This document shows, one piece after another, positions 38,505 to 47,068 of a stretch of DNA of 64,000 bases. The stretch is from Seohaeicola saemankumensis (GTDB taxonomy: Bacteria > Pseudomonadota > Alphaproteobacteria > Rhodobacterales > Rhodobacteraceae). Under the pieces are notes generated by a model that worked only from the letters and a program-made list of their open reading frames with translations, was not told the DNA's origin and ran no database searches. The stretch is from positions 186,001 to 250,000 of the forward strand of contig NZ_JAIUZI010000003.1 in assembly GCF_020171285.1 (NCBI RefSeq), read 5' to 3'. The translations under genes and the position numbers were made by a program. The first letter of the stretch is position 1; every line of letters starts with the position of its first letter.

Positions 38505-39539
38505 ATGGGTGAGGCGCTGAAAACCCGGCTGGTGCAGCAGGCGCTGGACGAGGGGTTTGTCGCGGCACGTGTGTGTCGGCCCGGTGACGTGCCACAGGTG
38601 GCTGATCGGCTGCGGGCCTTTGTCGAGGCGGGGTATCACGGGCAGATGGGCTGGATGGCGGAGCGCATGCATTGGCGCGGCGACCCGGCGGCGCTGTGGC
38701 CTGAGGCGCGGTCGGTGATCATGCTGGCGGAGAGCTATGCACCGGAGCAGGATCCGCGCGCGGTGCTGGGCCGTCGCGACCGGGGCGCGATTTCGGTCTA
38801 TGCGCAGAACCGCGACTACCACGATCTGGTCAAGAAACGGCTGAAGCGGCTGGCGCGCTGGCTGATCGCGGAGGCGGGCGGCGAGGTGAAGGTCTTTGTC
38901 GACACTGCGCCGGTGGCCGAGAAGCCGCTGGCGCAGGCGGCCGGGCTGGGCTGGCAGGGCAAGCACACCAACCTGGTCAGCCGGGAGTTTGGCAACTGGG
39001 CCTTTTTAGGGTCTGTTTTCACCACGCTGGATCTGCCGGTGGACGGCGCCGAAGTCGATCATTGCGGGTCGTGCCGGGCCTGTCTGGATGTTTGTCCGAC
39101 CGATGCGTTTCCGGCCCCTTACCAGCTCGACGCGCGGCGCTGCATTTCCTATCTGACGATCGAGCACAAGGGGCCGGTGGAGGAGGATCTGCGGGCGGCG
39201 ATCGGCAACCATATCTATGGCTGCGACGATTGCCTGGCCGCCTGCCCGTGGAACAAGTTCGCGGTGGCCGCCAGCGACCTGCGCTACGCGGCGCGGCCGG
39301 AGCTGGAGGCGCCGGCGTTGGCCGAGCTGGCGGTGCTTGACGATGCGGCTTTCCGGGCGCTGTTTTCCGGCAGCCCGATCAAGCGGATCGGCCGCGACCG
39401 GTTCGTGCGCAACGTGCTCTATGCCATCGGCAATTCCGGCAAGGCGGACCTGCGCGAGATAGCGCGCGGGTTGACCGAAGACCCCGACCCGGCGGTGGCA
39501 GACGCGGCGCGCTGGGCGGTGGCGCGCCTTGGCCAATAG
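38505..39539 (+). CDS. queG: Epoxyqueuosine reductase QueG
   Basis: QueG performs the last step of queuosine synthesis, reducing epoxyqueuosine in tRNA using cobalamin and two 4Fe-4S clusters. The 344 residues (start at 38505) include an N-terminal reductase part with [15 protein letters not shown] and AQNRDYH, the cluster motifs [16 protein letters not shown] and [13 protein letters not shown], and a C-terminal HEAT-like tail. The ribosome site overlaps the end of repeat copy A, which supplies AGAAGAAG. Confidence 0.95.
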   Translation: MGEALKTRLVQQALDEGFVAARVCRPGDVPQVADRLRAFVEAGYHGQMGWMAERMHWRGDPAALWPEARSVIMLAESYAPEQDPRAVLGRRDRGAISVYAQNRDYHDLVKKRLKRLARWLIAEAGGEVKVFVDTAPVAEKPLAQAAGLGWQGKHTNLVSREFGNWAFLGSVFTTLDLPVDGAEVDHCGSCRACLDVCPTDAFPAPYQLDARRCISYLTIEHKGPVEEDLRAAIGNHIYGCDDCLAACPWNKFAVAASDLRYAARPELEAPALAELAVLDDAAFRALFSGSPIKRIGRDRFVRNVLYAIGNSGKADLREIARGLTEDPDPAVADAARWAVARLGQ

Positions 39540-39550
39540 CGCCTTTTCCC

Positions 39551-39600
39551 CTTCATCTCTTTGAAAATACTCCGGGGGGTCCGGGGGGCTGGCCCCCCGG
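39551..39600 (-). repeat. Interspersed structured repeat, copy B
   Basis: Read on the minus strand: a CCGGGGGG/CCCCCCGG hairpin (39581-39600 on the plus strand), then GGAGTATTTT-CAAAGAGATGAAG (39573-39551). It lies between the convergent queG and msrA stops and may also act as a terminator. The core resembles copy E at 50173. Confidence 0.5.
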
Positions 39601-39602
39601 CC

Positions 39603-40109
39603 TTACTCGGCCGCGTCGCGTTTCGGCAGCACCCAGTCGGGGCGCGGGAAATGGCAGGTATAGCCGTTGGGGAGCCGTTCGAGGTAGTCCTGATGCTCTG
39701 GCTCGGCCTCCCAGAAATCGCCGACCGGTTCCACTTCGGTTACCACTTTGCCGGGCCAGAGGCCCGAGGCGTTGACGTCGGCAATTGTCTCTAACGCGGT
39801 CTGTTTCTGGGTGTCGTCCGCGTAGTAGATCGCCGAGCGGTAGCTGAGGCCGATGTCGTTGCCCTGCCGGTTCACGGTGGTGGGATCATGGATTTGAAAG
39901 AAGAACTCCAGCAGCTGCCGGTACGAGATTTTTGCCGGGTCGAACAGGATCTCGATGCCCTCGGCATGGGTGCCGTGGTTGCGATAGGTGGCATTGGGCA
40001 CGTCGCCGCCGGTATAGCCGACGCGGGTTTCCGAGACGCCGGGCAGCTTGCGGATCAGGTCCTGCATGCCCCAAAAGCAGCCTCCGGCAAGAACGGCACG
40101 GTCTGTCAT
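39603..40109 (-). CDS. msrA: Peptide methionine sulfoxide reductase MsrA
   Basis: MsrA repairs the S-form of methionine sulfoxide in oxidised proteins. The 168 residues carry the active-site GGCFWGMQ with Cys11, followed by [12 protein letters not shown] and [13 protein letters not shown], all family motifs. It overlaps the msrB stop as ATGA, so both reductases are made from one transcript. The size is typical of short cytoplasmic MsrA. Confidence 0.96.
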   Translation of the reverse strand: MTDRAVLAGGCFWGMQDLIRKLPGVSETRVGYTGGDVPNATYRNHGTHAEGIEILFDPAKISYRQLLEFFFQIHDPTTVNRQGNDIGLSYRSAIYYADDTQKQTALETIADVNASGLWPGKVVTEVEPVGDFWEAEPEHQDYLERLPNGYTCHFPRPDWVLPKRDAAE

Positions 40110-40555
40110 GTGATGTCCTCCACTTGGTCGATGTAGTCGCCATAACCTTCGGCCTGCATGTCGTCGCGGTGGACAAAGCGAAGGGAGGCGGAGTTGATGC
40201 AGTAGCGCAGCCCGCCGCGGTCGCGGGGGCCGTCGGGAAACACGTGGCCGAGGTGGCTGTCGCCATGGGCCGAACGCACCTCTGTGCGGATCATGCCGAG
40301 AGAGCGGTCCTCGATTTCGGTCACATGGGCCGGTTCGATGGGCTTGGTAAAGCTGGGCCAGCCGCAGCCCGATTCATACTTGTCGGACGAGGCGAACAGC
40401 GGCTCGCCCGAGACGATGTCGACATAGATGCCCGGCTCTTTGTTATAGAGCAGCTTGCCGGTGCCGGGGCGTTCCGTGCCGCTGCGCTGGGTGACATGGA
40501 ACTCTTCCGGCGACAGCGCGGCGATGGCGTCGGGATCCTTGGAGTATCGGGTCAT
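40106..40555 (-). CDS. msrB: Peptide methionine sulfoxide reductase MsrB (lacking the usual zinc cysteines)
   Basis: MsrB repairs the R-form of methionine sulfoxide. The start at 40555 follows GAGGA at five bases; 149 residues. [14 protein letters not shown] and [11 protein letters not shown] lead to the catalytic Cys in [11 protein letters not shown]. The two CxxC pairs that bind zinc in many MsrB proteins are absent ([13 protein letters not shown] and [13 protein letters not shown] stand in their places), so this is the metal-free type. It precedes msrA in the operon. Confidence 0.95.
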   Translation of the reverse strand: MTRYSKDPDAIAALSPEEFHVTQRSGTERPGTGKLLYNKEPGIYVDIVSGEPLFASSDKYESGCGWPSFTKPIEPAHVTEIEDRSLGMIRTEVRSAHGDSHLGHVFPDGPRDRGGLRYCINSASLRFVHRDDMQAEGYGDYIDQVEDIT

Positions 40556-40701
40556 ATGGTCCTCTGCGCGGTTTCCTTGCCGCAGTAAATGGAGTGTGAG
40601 GGGGGAAAGCAAAGAGATATTTCGGGGCGCTCGCGCAGAATTGCAGTGATCCGGAGGGCGGCGAACCGCGTATCAGGGATATATGGAGAGAGGGGGACGA
40701 C

Positions 40702-41223
40702 ATGCTGAGAGCCTGGATACTGGCGGTGCTGATCGCCATCGGACATGGCGCGCAGGCCGCACCGGTCGGCGGTACATTCGAATCCATCGACGGGGGCACC
40801 CTGCAGATCGAAGCCTGGCTCGGGCAGCCGGTGCTGGTGGTCAATACCGCCTCGCAATGCGCATTCACACCGCAATATGAGGCTCTGCAAAGGGTATATG
40901 ATACCTACAAGGGGCGGGGTCTGGTGGTCCTGGCAGTGCCGTCGGATGACTTCAACCAGGAACTGGGCAGCGAGGCGGAGGTCAAGGAATTCTGCGAACT
41001 CACCTATGGGCTGGACCTGCCGATGACCGAGATCACGCGCGTCAAGGGGGCCGGGGCACATCCGTTCTTTCGCGCCGTGCGCGCGCAGACCGGTTTTGAG
41101 CCGGCCTGGAATTTCAACAAGATCCTGATCGCGCCGGACGGCACCGTGGCGGCGACATTCGGGTCGACGGCTCGGCCCGAGTCGCGCAAGGTTCTGCGCG
41201 AGGTCGAGGCATTGCTGAACTGA
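40702..41223 (+). CDS. Exported glutathione peroxidase-like protein
   Basis: The 173-residue protein starts with a signal peptide (MLRAWILAVLIAIGHGAQA), so it is probably periplasmic. The peroxidase fold follows with VNTASQCAFTPQYEAL (peroxidatic Cys53), VPSDDFNQELG (Gln86) and FEPAWNFNKILI (Trp136), the usual catalytic set. GPx-like proteins in bacteria often use thioredoxin rather than glutathione. Divergent from msrBA, with which it shares a peroxide-repair theme. Confidence 0.9.
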   Translation: MLRAWILAVLIAIGHGAQAAPVGGTFESIDGGTLQIEAWLGQPVLVVNTASQCAFTPQYEALQRVYDTYKGRGLVVLAVPSDDFNQELGSEAEVKEFCELTYGLDLPMTEITRVKGAGAHPFFRAVRAQTGFEPAWNFNKILIAPDGTVAATFGSTARPESRKVLREVEALLN

Positions 41224-41256
41224 ACGTCGCCGGGATGACACCGGCGGGGGCCGTGT

Positions 41257-41556
41257 TCAGTCCCCGTCTCGGTCAGACGGGCCGGTTCGCAGCATCAGCC
41301 GGCGCAGCAAAAGCACGAGAGGGCCGAGCAGGACAAGGCCCAGCCAGATCAGCCAGCCGCCGAACACGCCGATGACATAGAAGCCGAACAGCATGCTGGC
41401 GACGGCGTCCGGCAGGCGGTTGCAGTAACTCTCGGTCGAGCTGACGACACAGTCCCCGAGGTCGCCGATCAGGTACAGCAGGACCGGGAAGGCCGCGATG
41501 GCCCCGGTCCAGATCCAGACGCGGCGGACAAAACTGTCCTTGCGGGGGTGGTCCAT
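41257..41556 (-). CDS. Small membrane protein, unknown function
   Basis: The 99-residue protein has two clear membrane segments (about residues 15-30 and 55-85) joined by a loop with two cysteines (DCVVSSTESYC), which could form a disulfide on the outer side. The tail is charged. It begins 12 bases after the DMT-exporter stop on the same strand, so the two probably share a transcript. No family is recognised. Confidence 0.65.
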   Translation of the reverse strand: MDHPRKDSFVRRVWIWTGAIAAFPVLLYLIGDLGDCVVSSTESYCNRLPDAVASMLFGFYVIGVFGGWLIWLGLVLLGPLVLLLRRLMLRTGPSDRDGD

Positions 41557-41568
41557 GTGTTCTCGGCT

Positions 41569-42444
41569 TCAACGTTGCTGGCGGGCCAACTGTACGGCCA
41601 GAATACCGACGGTGACAATCGCAACGCCCAACAGGTCCTGCGGACCCAGCCGTTCGCCCAACAGGACGGCGGCGATGGCGACGCCGAAAACCGGGTTGAG
41701 AAAGTGAAAGGTCGCGGCGCGGATCGGGCCGATCCGGTGCAGCAGCAGGAACCAGACATAGGTGGCGGCCAGACCAGGGATCAGGGTGGTATAGGCAAAG
41801 GCGGCGGCCAGCGGCCAGCTAGGATCGATGCGGATGGTTTCGGTCAGCGGCGCGGCGACAAAGAGGATGGCCGAGCCCACCAGCATCTGCAGCCCGACAA
41901 TCATCATGAAATTGCCGCCCGAGGTGGCGCCGCGCACCGCCAGCGTCGCAAAGGCAAGCGCCAGAACGCCGATGCCACACAAGATCACGCCGTAGAGGTC
42001 GACGCCGGCGCTGATCCGCGACCCCATGATCAGGGCCACGCCGGCAAACCCGGCCAGCAGCCCGAGCACGCCCAGCGGCTTTAGCCGTTCGCCCAGCAGC
42101 AGCCAGCTGGCCAGTGCCACCAAGAGCGGCATCACCGAAGCGATGATCGCGGCCAGCCCGGCCTCGACCGTCTGCATGGCAATGAAATTCAGACCCAGAT
42201 AGAGCGCGTTCTGGCAGATGCCGAACAGGATGGTGGCGTACCACTGGCTGCGGGTCAGTCGCCAGCTTTGCCCCATGGCGCGGGCGATGGCGACGCCCAG
42301 CAGGCCCGAGATCAGGAACCGCAGCGCCAGCGAAAACAGCGGCGAGGCGTCGGCGACGATGATCCGCGCCGAGGTAAAGGCCGAGGACCACATAAAGGCA
42401 AAGGCCAGCCCCATCGCTATCGCGCGCAGATCCATTCTGGTCAT
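41569..42444 (-). CDS. EamA/DMT-family membrane transporter
   Basis: The 291 residues form ten membrane segments in two EamA repeats (about 8-140 and 150-285), the plan of drug/metabolite exporters of the RhaT/YdcZ group. Typical stretches are FAFMWSSAFTSARI, MPLLVALASWLLLGERLKP and NPVFGVAIAAVLLGERLGP at equivalent places in each half. Substrate cannot be told; members export amino acids or other metabolites. Confidence 0.9.
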   Translation of the reverse strand: MTRMDLRAIAMGLAFAFMWSSAFTSARIIVADASPLFSLALRFLISGLLGVAIARAMGQSWRLTRSQWYATILFGICQNALYLGLNFIAMQTVEAGLAAIIASVMPLLVALASWLLLGERLKPLGVLGLLAGFAGVALIMGSRISAGVDLYGVILCGIGVLALAFATLAVRGATSGGNFMMIVGLQMLVGSAILFVAAPLTETIRIDPSWPLAAAFAYTTLIPGLAATYVWFLLLHRIGPIRAATFHFLNPVFGVAIAAVLLGERLGPQDLLGVAIVTVGILAVQLARQQR

Positions 42445-42531
42445 CCTGTCTGTTCGAGTGTCGGCGTTCGCGCCGCGACCCTTTCGGATTTTCGGGCGAA
42501 CTGCAAGCCGGGCGCGGGGGGCTGCGGTGGA

Positions 42532-42594
42532 GGGGGGCTTTGCCCCCCGGCGCGGTACCCGCGCCTCCCCCCAGGATATTTGGGAACAGAAGAA
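42532..42594 (+). repeat. Interspersed structured repeat, copy C
   Basis: Same plan as copy A: hairpin GGGGGGC-TTT-GCCCCCC (42532-42548), second hairpin GGCGCGG-TAC-CCGCGCC (42549-42565), CCCCCC, then the core GGATATTT, two free bases, GAACAGAAGAA (42574-42594). The second hairpin differs from copy A in sequence on both arms but stays paired. Confidence 0.65.
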
Positions 42595-42708
42595 AGACTT
42601 TGTTAACCAAGGGCCGTCATGCTGGTTCTGCGGAACAGGCGGGGACGCCGATGGCCGTAACAGTAGAAGGCCCCCTGTACCCGGTGTGGGCAGGGGGCTG
42701 GACCTGTC

Positions 42709-42740
42709 TTCTTCTGTTCGGAAATATCCCCGCCGGAGGC
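42709..42740 (-). repeat. Interspersed repeat, copy D (inverted)
   Basis: On the minus strand GCCTCCGGCGG leads into GGATATTT, two free bases and GAACAGAAGAA, the same core as copies A and C, but without the long hairpins. Confidence 0.6.
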
Positions 42741-42780
42741 AAAAAGACGATCGCGAGATCGCCCCCGGGCGAGGCGCATG

Positions 42781-42812
42781 AAAAAGGGGTCGCCGGTGGA
42801 TCGGCGACCCCT
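42781..42812 (-). terminator. Rho-independent terminator of the HU gene
   Basis: On the minus strand AGGGGTCGCCG pairs perfectly with CGGCGACCCCT around a six-base loop, followed by TTTTT. It lies 28 bases after the HU stop. Confidence 0.9.
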
Positions 42813-42840
42813 GATCGAGGTTTCAGCTTTGGTCAGCCGA

Positions 42841-43128
42841 TCAGCCGTTCACGCTGTCCTTCAGCGCTTTGGCGATGGTCATCTTGACCACCTTGTCGGC
42901 GTCTTTCTTGAACTGTTCGCCGGTGGCGGGGTTGCGTACCATGCGCTCGGGGCGCTCGCGGCAGTAGATCTTGCCGATGTTCGGCAGGGTCACGGCGCCG
43001 CCGCCCGACACTTCGCGGGTGATCAGCGCGCTGATCGCGTCCAGCGCTGCGCCGGCGGCTTTTTTGTCGGTGCCCATTTCTTCGGCCAGGGCAGCAACCA
43101 GTTGGGTCTTGGTCATTGGTTTTGACAT
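42841..43128 (-). CDS. HU/IHF-family nucleoid DNA-binding protein
   Basis: HU-type proteins bend and compact DNA as dimers. The start at 43128 follows AAGGAG at eight bases, giving 95 residues. It shows MTKTQLVAALAEEMGTDKK at the N-terminus, the beta-arm region with LPNIGKIYCRERPERMVRNP and the TGEQFK tail of the arm, then KALKD. The arm reads RNPATGE as in HU, but overall it is a divergent relative, so HU-like is safer than a named subunit. Confidence 0.92.
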   Translation of the reverse strand: MSKPMTKTQLVAALAEEMGTDKKAAGAALDAISALITREVSGGGAVTLPNIGKIYCRERPERMVRNPATGEQFKKDADKVVKMTIAKALKDSVNG

Positions 43129-43256
43129 TTTTTTGTCTCCTTCGTCCGCCCGATCTTGGGCCTCATCGCGTAACCTTAACGGTATCTTGTGGCTCAACAC
43201 AACGAATAGTGCAGCAAAACAAGGGGAATCGTGTGTTTTTTGCCGATTTTTGCCGG

Positions 43257-44720
43257 TCAGAGGAAGGCGGTTTCGTCGAATGACCGCAATTTCCGGCTGT
43301 GGAGGCGCTCCAGCGGCATGGTGCGGAGGGTCTCCATCGCGCGGATTCCGATGGCCAGATGGCGCGAAACCTGTGTCGTGTAGAAGTCCGACGCCATGCC
43401 GGGCAGCTTCAGTTCGCCATGCAGCGGCTTGTCCGAGACGCAGAGCAGCGTGCCATAGGGCACACGGAACCGGTATCCGTTGGCGGCGATCGTCGCGCTT
43501 TCCATGTCCAGCGCCACGGCGCGCGACTGGCTCAGCCGCTGCACCGGGCCGGACTGGTCGCGCAGTTCCCAGTTGCGGTTGTCGATGGTGGCGACGGTGC
43601 CGGTGCGCATGATCCGCTTCAGGTCATAGCCTTGCAGTTTCGTCACCTCGGCCACCGCCTGTTCCAGCGCGATCTGGATTTCGGCCAGCGCCGGGATCGG
43701 GGTCCAGACCGGCAGGTCGTCATCCAGCACGTGATCCTCGCGCAGATAGGCATGGGCCAGCACGAAATCGCCCAGCGCTTGGGTGTTGCGCAGCCCGGCG
43801 CAGTGGCCAACCATCAGCCAGGCATGCGGGCGCAGCACGGCGATGTGGTCGGTGGCGGTCTTGGCGTTCGACGGGCCAACGCCGATGTTGACTAGGGTGA
43901 TGCCGTTCCCGTCCTCGCGTTTCAGGTGATAGGTCGGCATCTGCGGCAGTTTCAGCGGCTGATCAAGCGGCGCCTCGGGGTCGGTGATCGTGGCGTTGCC
44001 GGTGCCGACAAAGCTGGTGTAGCCGCTGTCCGGATCGGCCAGCTGGCTGCGCGCGTAGGCCTCGAACTCCGAGACATAGAACTGGTAGTTGGTGAACAGC
44101 ACGTGGTTCTGGAAGTGTGCCGGGTCGGTGGCGGTGTAATGGGCCAGCCGGGCCAGCGAATAATCCACCCGCTGCGCGGTGAACAGCGACAGCGGCCCGG
44201 TGCCGTTTTCGGGCGTGAAGGTGCCGTTGACGATGTCGTCGTTCGTGGTGCTGAGATCGGGCACGTCAAAGACGTCGCGCAGGGTGAAGTCGGTGGCGCC
44301 TTCCTGTGGCACGGTGATGTCGGGGTTGGCGGCGACGGCGAAATGCACCGGGATCGGCGTGGTCGAGGGGCCGATGGTGACGGGAACACCGTGGTTGCGG
44401 ATCAGCAGGGCGATCTGCTGGGTCAGGTAATGGCGAAACAGATCGGGTCGGGTCACCGTGGTGGCGTGGGTCCCGGGCTGGGCGACATGGCCAAAGCTGA
44501 GACGGCTGTCGACCTGCGCGTAAGAGGTCGTGGTCAGGCGGATCTCGGGATAAAAGGCGCGGTAGCGGGCCTCGGTCGCGCCATCGGCCATGACCGCGCG
44601 AAAGGCGTCGCAAAGGTATCCGGTGGCCTGATCGTAAAGCTCGACCAGCCGTTCGGCGGCCGCGGCCGGATCGGTGAATTGTTCGGCGGCCGGGGCGTCC
44701 GGGGTCAGGGTTGGGGTCAT
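43257..44720 (-). CDS. amn: AMP nucleosidase
   Basis: Amn splits AMP into adenine and ribose 5-phosphate. The 487 residues match the E. coli enzyme in length: an N-terminal regulatory domain (about 1-170, with YPEIRLTTTSYAQVDSRLSF) and a C-terminal nucleoside-phosphorylase fold with VNIGVGPSNAKTATDHIA and the active-site stretch VALDMESATIAANGYRFRVP. Its start overlaps the adenine deaminase stop as ATGA, so the adenine it releases can be deaminated by the partner enzyme. Confidence 0.95.
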   Translation of the reverse strand: MTPTLTPDAPAAEQFTDPAAAAERLVELYDQATGYLCDAFRAVMADGATEARYRAFYPEIRLTTTSYAQVDSRLSFGHVAQPGTHATTVTRPDLFRHYLTQQIALLIRNHGVPVTIGPSTTPIPVHFAVAANPDITVPQEGATDFTLRDVFDVPDLSTTNDDIVNGTFTPENGTGPLSLFTAQRVDYSLARLAHYTATDPAHFQNHVLFTNYQFYVSEFEAYARSQLADPDSGYTSFVGTGNATITDPEAPLDQPLKLPQMPTYHLKREDGNGITLVNIGVGPSNAKTATDHIAVLRPHAWLMVGHCAGLRNTQALGDFVLAHAYLREDHVLDDDLPVWTPIPALAEIQIALEQAVAEVTKLQGYDLKRIMRTGTVATIDNRNWELRDQSGPVQRLSQSRAVALDMESATIAANGYRFRVPYGTLLCVSDKPLHGELKLPGMASDFYTTQVSRHLAIGIRAMETLRTMPLERLHSRKLRSFDETAFL

Positions 44721-46525
44721 GAAACAGGCTCTAACAAGGGTATTTTCTGGAACGTCCGCACGTCGATCAGGCCCAGGTCGGAAATCCGCAGCTCCGGGAT
44801 GACCACCAGCGCCAGCAGCGAATGCTGCATATAGGCGTTATTGAGCGTGCAGCCGCAGGCCTGCATCGCCTCGACCATCTGCTGCGCCTTGGCGGCGACC
44901 TCTTGCGCGGGGCTGTCGGACATGAGGCCCGCAATCGGCAGTTCCACCAGCGCCAGCTCGCGGCCATCGCGGAAGATGGTGATGCCGCCGCCGACCTCGG
45001 CCAGCCGGTTGGCGGCCAGTGCCATCTGTGCGCGGTCGGTGCCGACGACGATCATGTGGTGGCTGTCATGCGCCACGGTCGATGCCATGGCCATCTTGCC
45101 GGTGTAACCAAAGCCGGAGACCAGCGCGTTGGTGACGCTGCCGGTGGCGCGGTGCCGTTCGACCAGCGCGATCTGGCAGATGCCAGAGCTTTCCTGCGGT
45201 TCGACCAATCCGTCCTGCACCGGCAGCTCCGCCTTCAGCGCCTTGGTCGGGGCCTGATTTTCAACCACACCGATCACGTTGGCGGTGACCGCATTGGCGC
45301 CTTCGGGGGCGGTGATCTCAAAATCCGGCGCGCTCAGATCATGGCCCAGATGCACGGTCTGCCGGGCGCTGTCGGGCCAATTGAAATGCGGACAATCCAC
45401 CAGAACAGAGCCTGAGTCCGCCACTTTGACCCCGCGCGCCCAGACTTCCTCGATCGGCAGGGTGGTCAGGTCCGAAGTCAGGATCACATCGGCCCGCCGC
45501 CCGGGGGTGAGCGACCCGATCTCGCGTTCCAGCCCGAAATGGGTGGCGGTGTTGATCGTCGCCATCTGCAGTGCGATCAACGGATCACAGCCACAGGCGA
45601 TGGCGTGGCGGACAACACGGTTCATATGGCCGTCATTGACCAGCGTGCCGGAGTGGCAGTCGTCGGTGCAAAGGATGAAGTTGCGCGGGTCGAGCCCCTT
45701 TTCCGTCACCGCGGTGATCTGGCTTTCGACATCGTACCAGGCGCTGCCCAGCCGCATCATCGACCGCATCCCCTGCCGCACCCGCGCGATGGCGTCGGCC
45801 TCGCAAGTGCCCTCGTGATCATCGGCGGGGCCACCGGCGACATAGGCCGCGAAATCAGGCCCTAAATCAGGCGAAGCATAGTGTCCGCCGACGGTTTTCC
45901 CCGCCCGCTGGGTGGCGGCAATCTCGGCCAGCATCTTGGGGTCGGCATTTGCCACGCCGGGAAAGTTCATCATCTCGCCCAGCCCGATGATGCCGGGCCA
46001 GGACATTGCCTCGGCCACATCCTCGGGCGAGATTTCCTGGCCGGTGGTTTCCAGACCCGGCGCGCTGGGCGCGCAGGACGGCATCTGGGTGAATATGTTG
46101 ACCGGCTGCAACAGCGCCTCGTCATGCATCATGCGGACCCCGTCCAGCCCCAGCACATTGGCGATCTCATGCGGATCGGTGAACATGCTGGTGGTGCCAT
46201 GCGGGATCACCGCACGGGCAAATTCGGCGGGCGTCAGCATGCCGGATTCGATGTGCATATGGGCGTCGCACAGGCCCGGGATCATATAGCGCCCATTGGC
46301 CTCGACCACCTGCGTGTCAGGCCCGGTGCAGTAATCGGCGTCGGGCACCACGCAGGCGATGCGCCCCTTGGCGATGGCGATATCATGACCGGGCAGGCAT
46401 TCGCGGCTGTGGACATTGACCCAAGTGCCGCCACGTATGACCAGATCGGCGGGCGTGCGCCCGGCGGCTACGGCGATCAGATGGGCGGCGACATCGGGCC
46501 AGCTGGGAAAGGGCGTATGTTCCAT
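44717..46525 (-). CDS. ade: Adenine deaminase
   Basis: This amidohydrolase converts adenine to hypoxanthine and ammonia. The 602 residues include the metal site DAHMHIESGMLTPAEFA near 85-100, HGTTSMFTDPHEIANV, LCTDDCHSGTLVNDGHMN, the LTPGRRADVILTSDL amidohydrolase end, and a C-terminal domain with VAHDSHHMIVVGTD. These are adenine-deaminase rather than dihydroorotase features. It is the first gene of the ade-amn operon. Confidence 0.95.
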   Translation of the reverse strand: MEHTPFPSWPDVAAHLIAVAAGRTPADLVIRGGTWVNVHSRECLPGHDIAIAKGRIACVVPDADYCTGPDTQVVEANGRYMIPGLCDAHMHIESGMLTPAEFARAVIPHGTTSMFTDPHEIANVLGLDGVRMMHDEALLQPVNIFTQMPSCAPSAPGLETTGQEISPEDVAEAMSWPGIIGLGEMMNFPGVANADPKMLAEIAATQRAGKTVGGHYASPDLGPDFAAYVAGGPADDHEGTCEADAIARVRQGMRSMMRLGSAWYDVESQITAVTEKGLDPRNFILCTDDCHSGTLVNDGHMNRVVRHAIACGCDPLIALQMATINTATHFGLEREIGSLTPGRRADVILTSDLTTLPIEEVWARGVKVADSGSVLVDCPHFNWPDSARQTVHLGHDLSAPDFEITAPEGANAVTANVIGVVENQAPTKALKAELPVQDGLVEPQESSGICQIALVERHRATGSVTNALVSGFGYTGKMAMASTVAHDSHHMIVVGTDRAQMALAANRLAEVGGGITIFRDGRELALVELPIAGLMSDSPAQEVAAKAQQMVEAMQACGCTLNNAYMQHSLLALVVIPELRISDLGLIDVRTFQKIPLLEPVS

Positions 46526-46630
46526 GGCTCAATTGTTCCGAACTGGGCGGCGGGCGCAAGCCCTGCCGTTGAGGTATCGCGCCGTCGGCGACCGCTTGCA
46601 CCGCCGCGCGTTCCGGGCAAAGCTGCGGTC

Positions 46631-47068
46631 ATGGATTATGAAACGGTCAAGGCGGATGATTTCGGGCGCTCCCTGTCGGGGATGGGTCTGAACCTGCTGG
46701 TGCGGGACGTGCCGGCACAATGCGCCTTGTTAGAGGCTGTTTTTGACATGCGCAGCCACCAGGTGTCGCCGGATTTCGCCATCGTCACCTATGGGGCTCA
46801 GGTGTTCCAGCTGCACGCCGACGGCACCTATCATGCCAACCCGCTGCTGGGGCTGCTGCCGGAAACCCCGCCGCGCGGCGCGGGCCTCGAAATCAGGCTC
46901 TATGACAGCGATCCTGACGTCGCCGCCGCCCGTGCCGAGGCCGCCGGCGCCACCATCCTGCAACCGCCCACCGACAAACCGCATGGCCTGCGCGAGGCCT
47001 ATATTCTCTGCGCCAACGGCTATGCCTGGGTGCCGAGCCGACCGCTGACCCAAGGAGACGCCCCATGA
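46631..47068 (+). CDS. VOC/glyoxalase-fold protein
   Basis: The 145-residue protein has the two-module beta-alpha-beta VOC pattern (GMGLNLLVRDVPAQCALLEA near the start, DPDVAAARAEAAGATILQPP in the middle, then AYILCANGYAWVPS). Such proteins include glyoxalases, dioxygenases and resistance proteins; no specific one is recognised. The start at 46631 was chosen where the fold begins. It overlaps the next gene by four bases. Confidence 0.8.
   Translation: MDYETVKADDFGRSLSGMGLNLLVRDVPAQCALLEAVFDMRSHQVSPDFAIVTYGAQVFQLHADGTYHANPLLGLLPETPPRGAGLEIRLYDSDPDVAAARAEAAGATILQPPTDKPHGLREAYILCANGYAWVPSRPLTQGDAP

Larger units (their letters stand above)
42445..42780. other. Intergenic stretch with two facing repeats
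   Basis: No gene is seen. The stretch contains repeat copies C and D pointing at each other, and an 8-bp hairpin (GCCCCCTG at 42670-42677 with CAGGGGGC at 42691-42698). The DMT-transporter promoter should lie at its left end. Confidence 0.6.
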
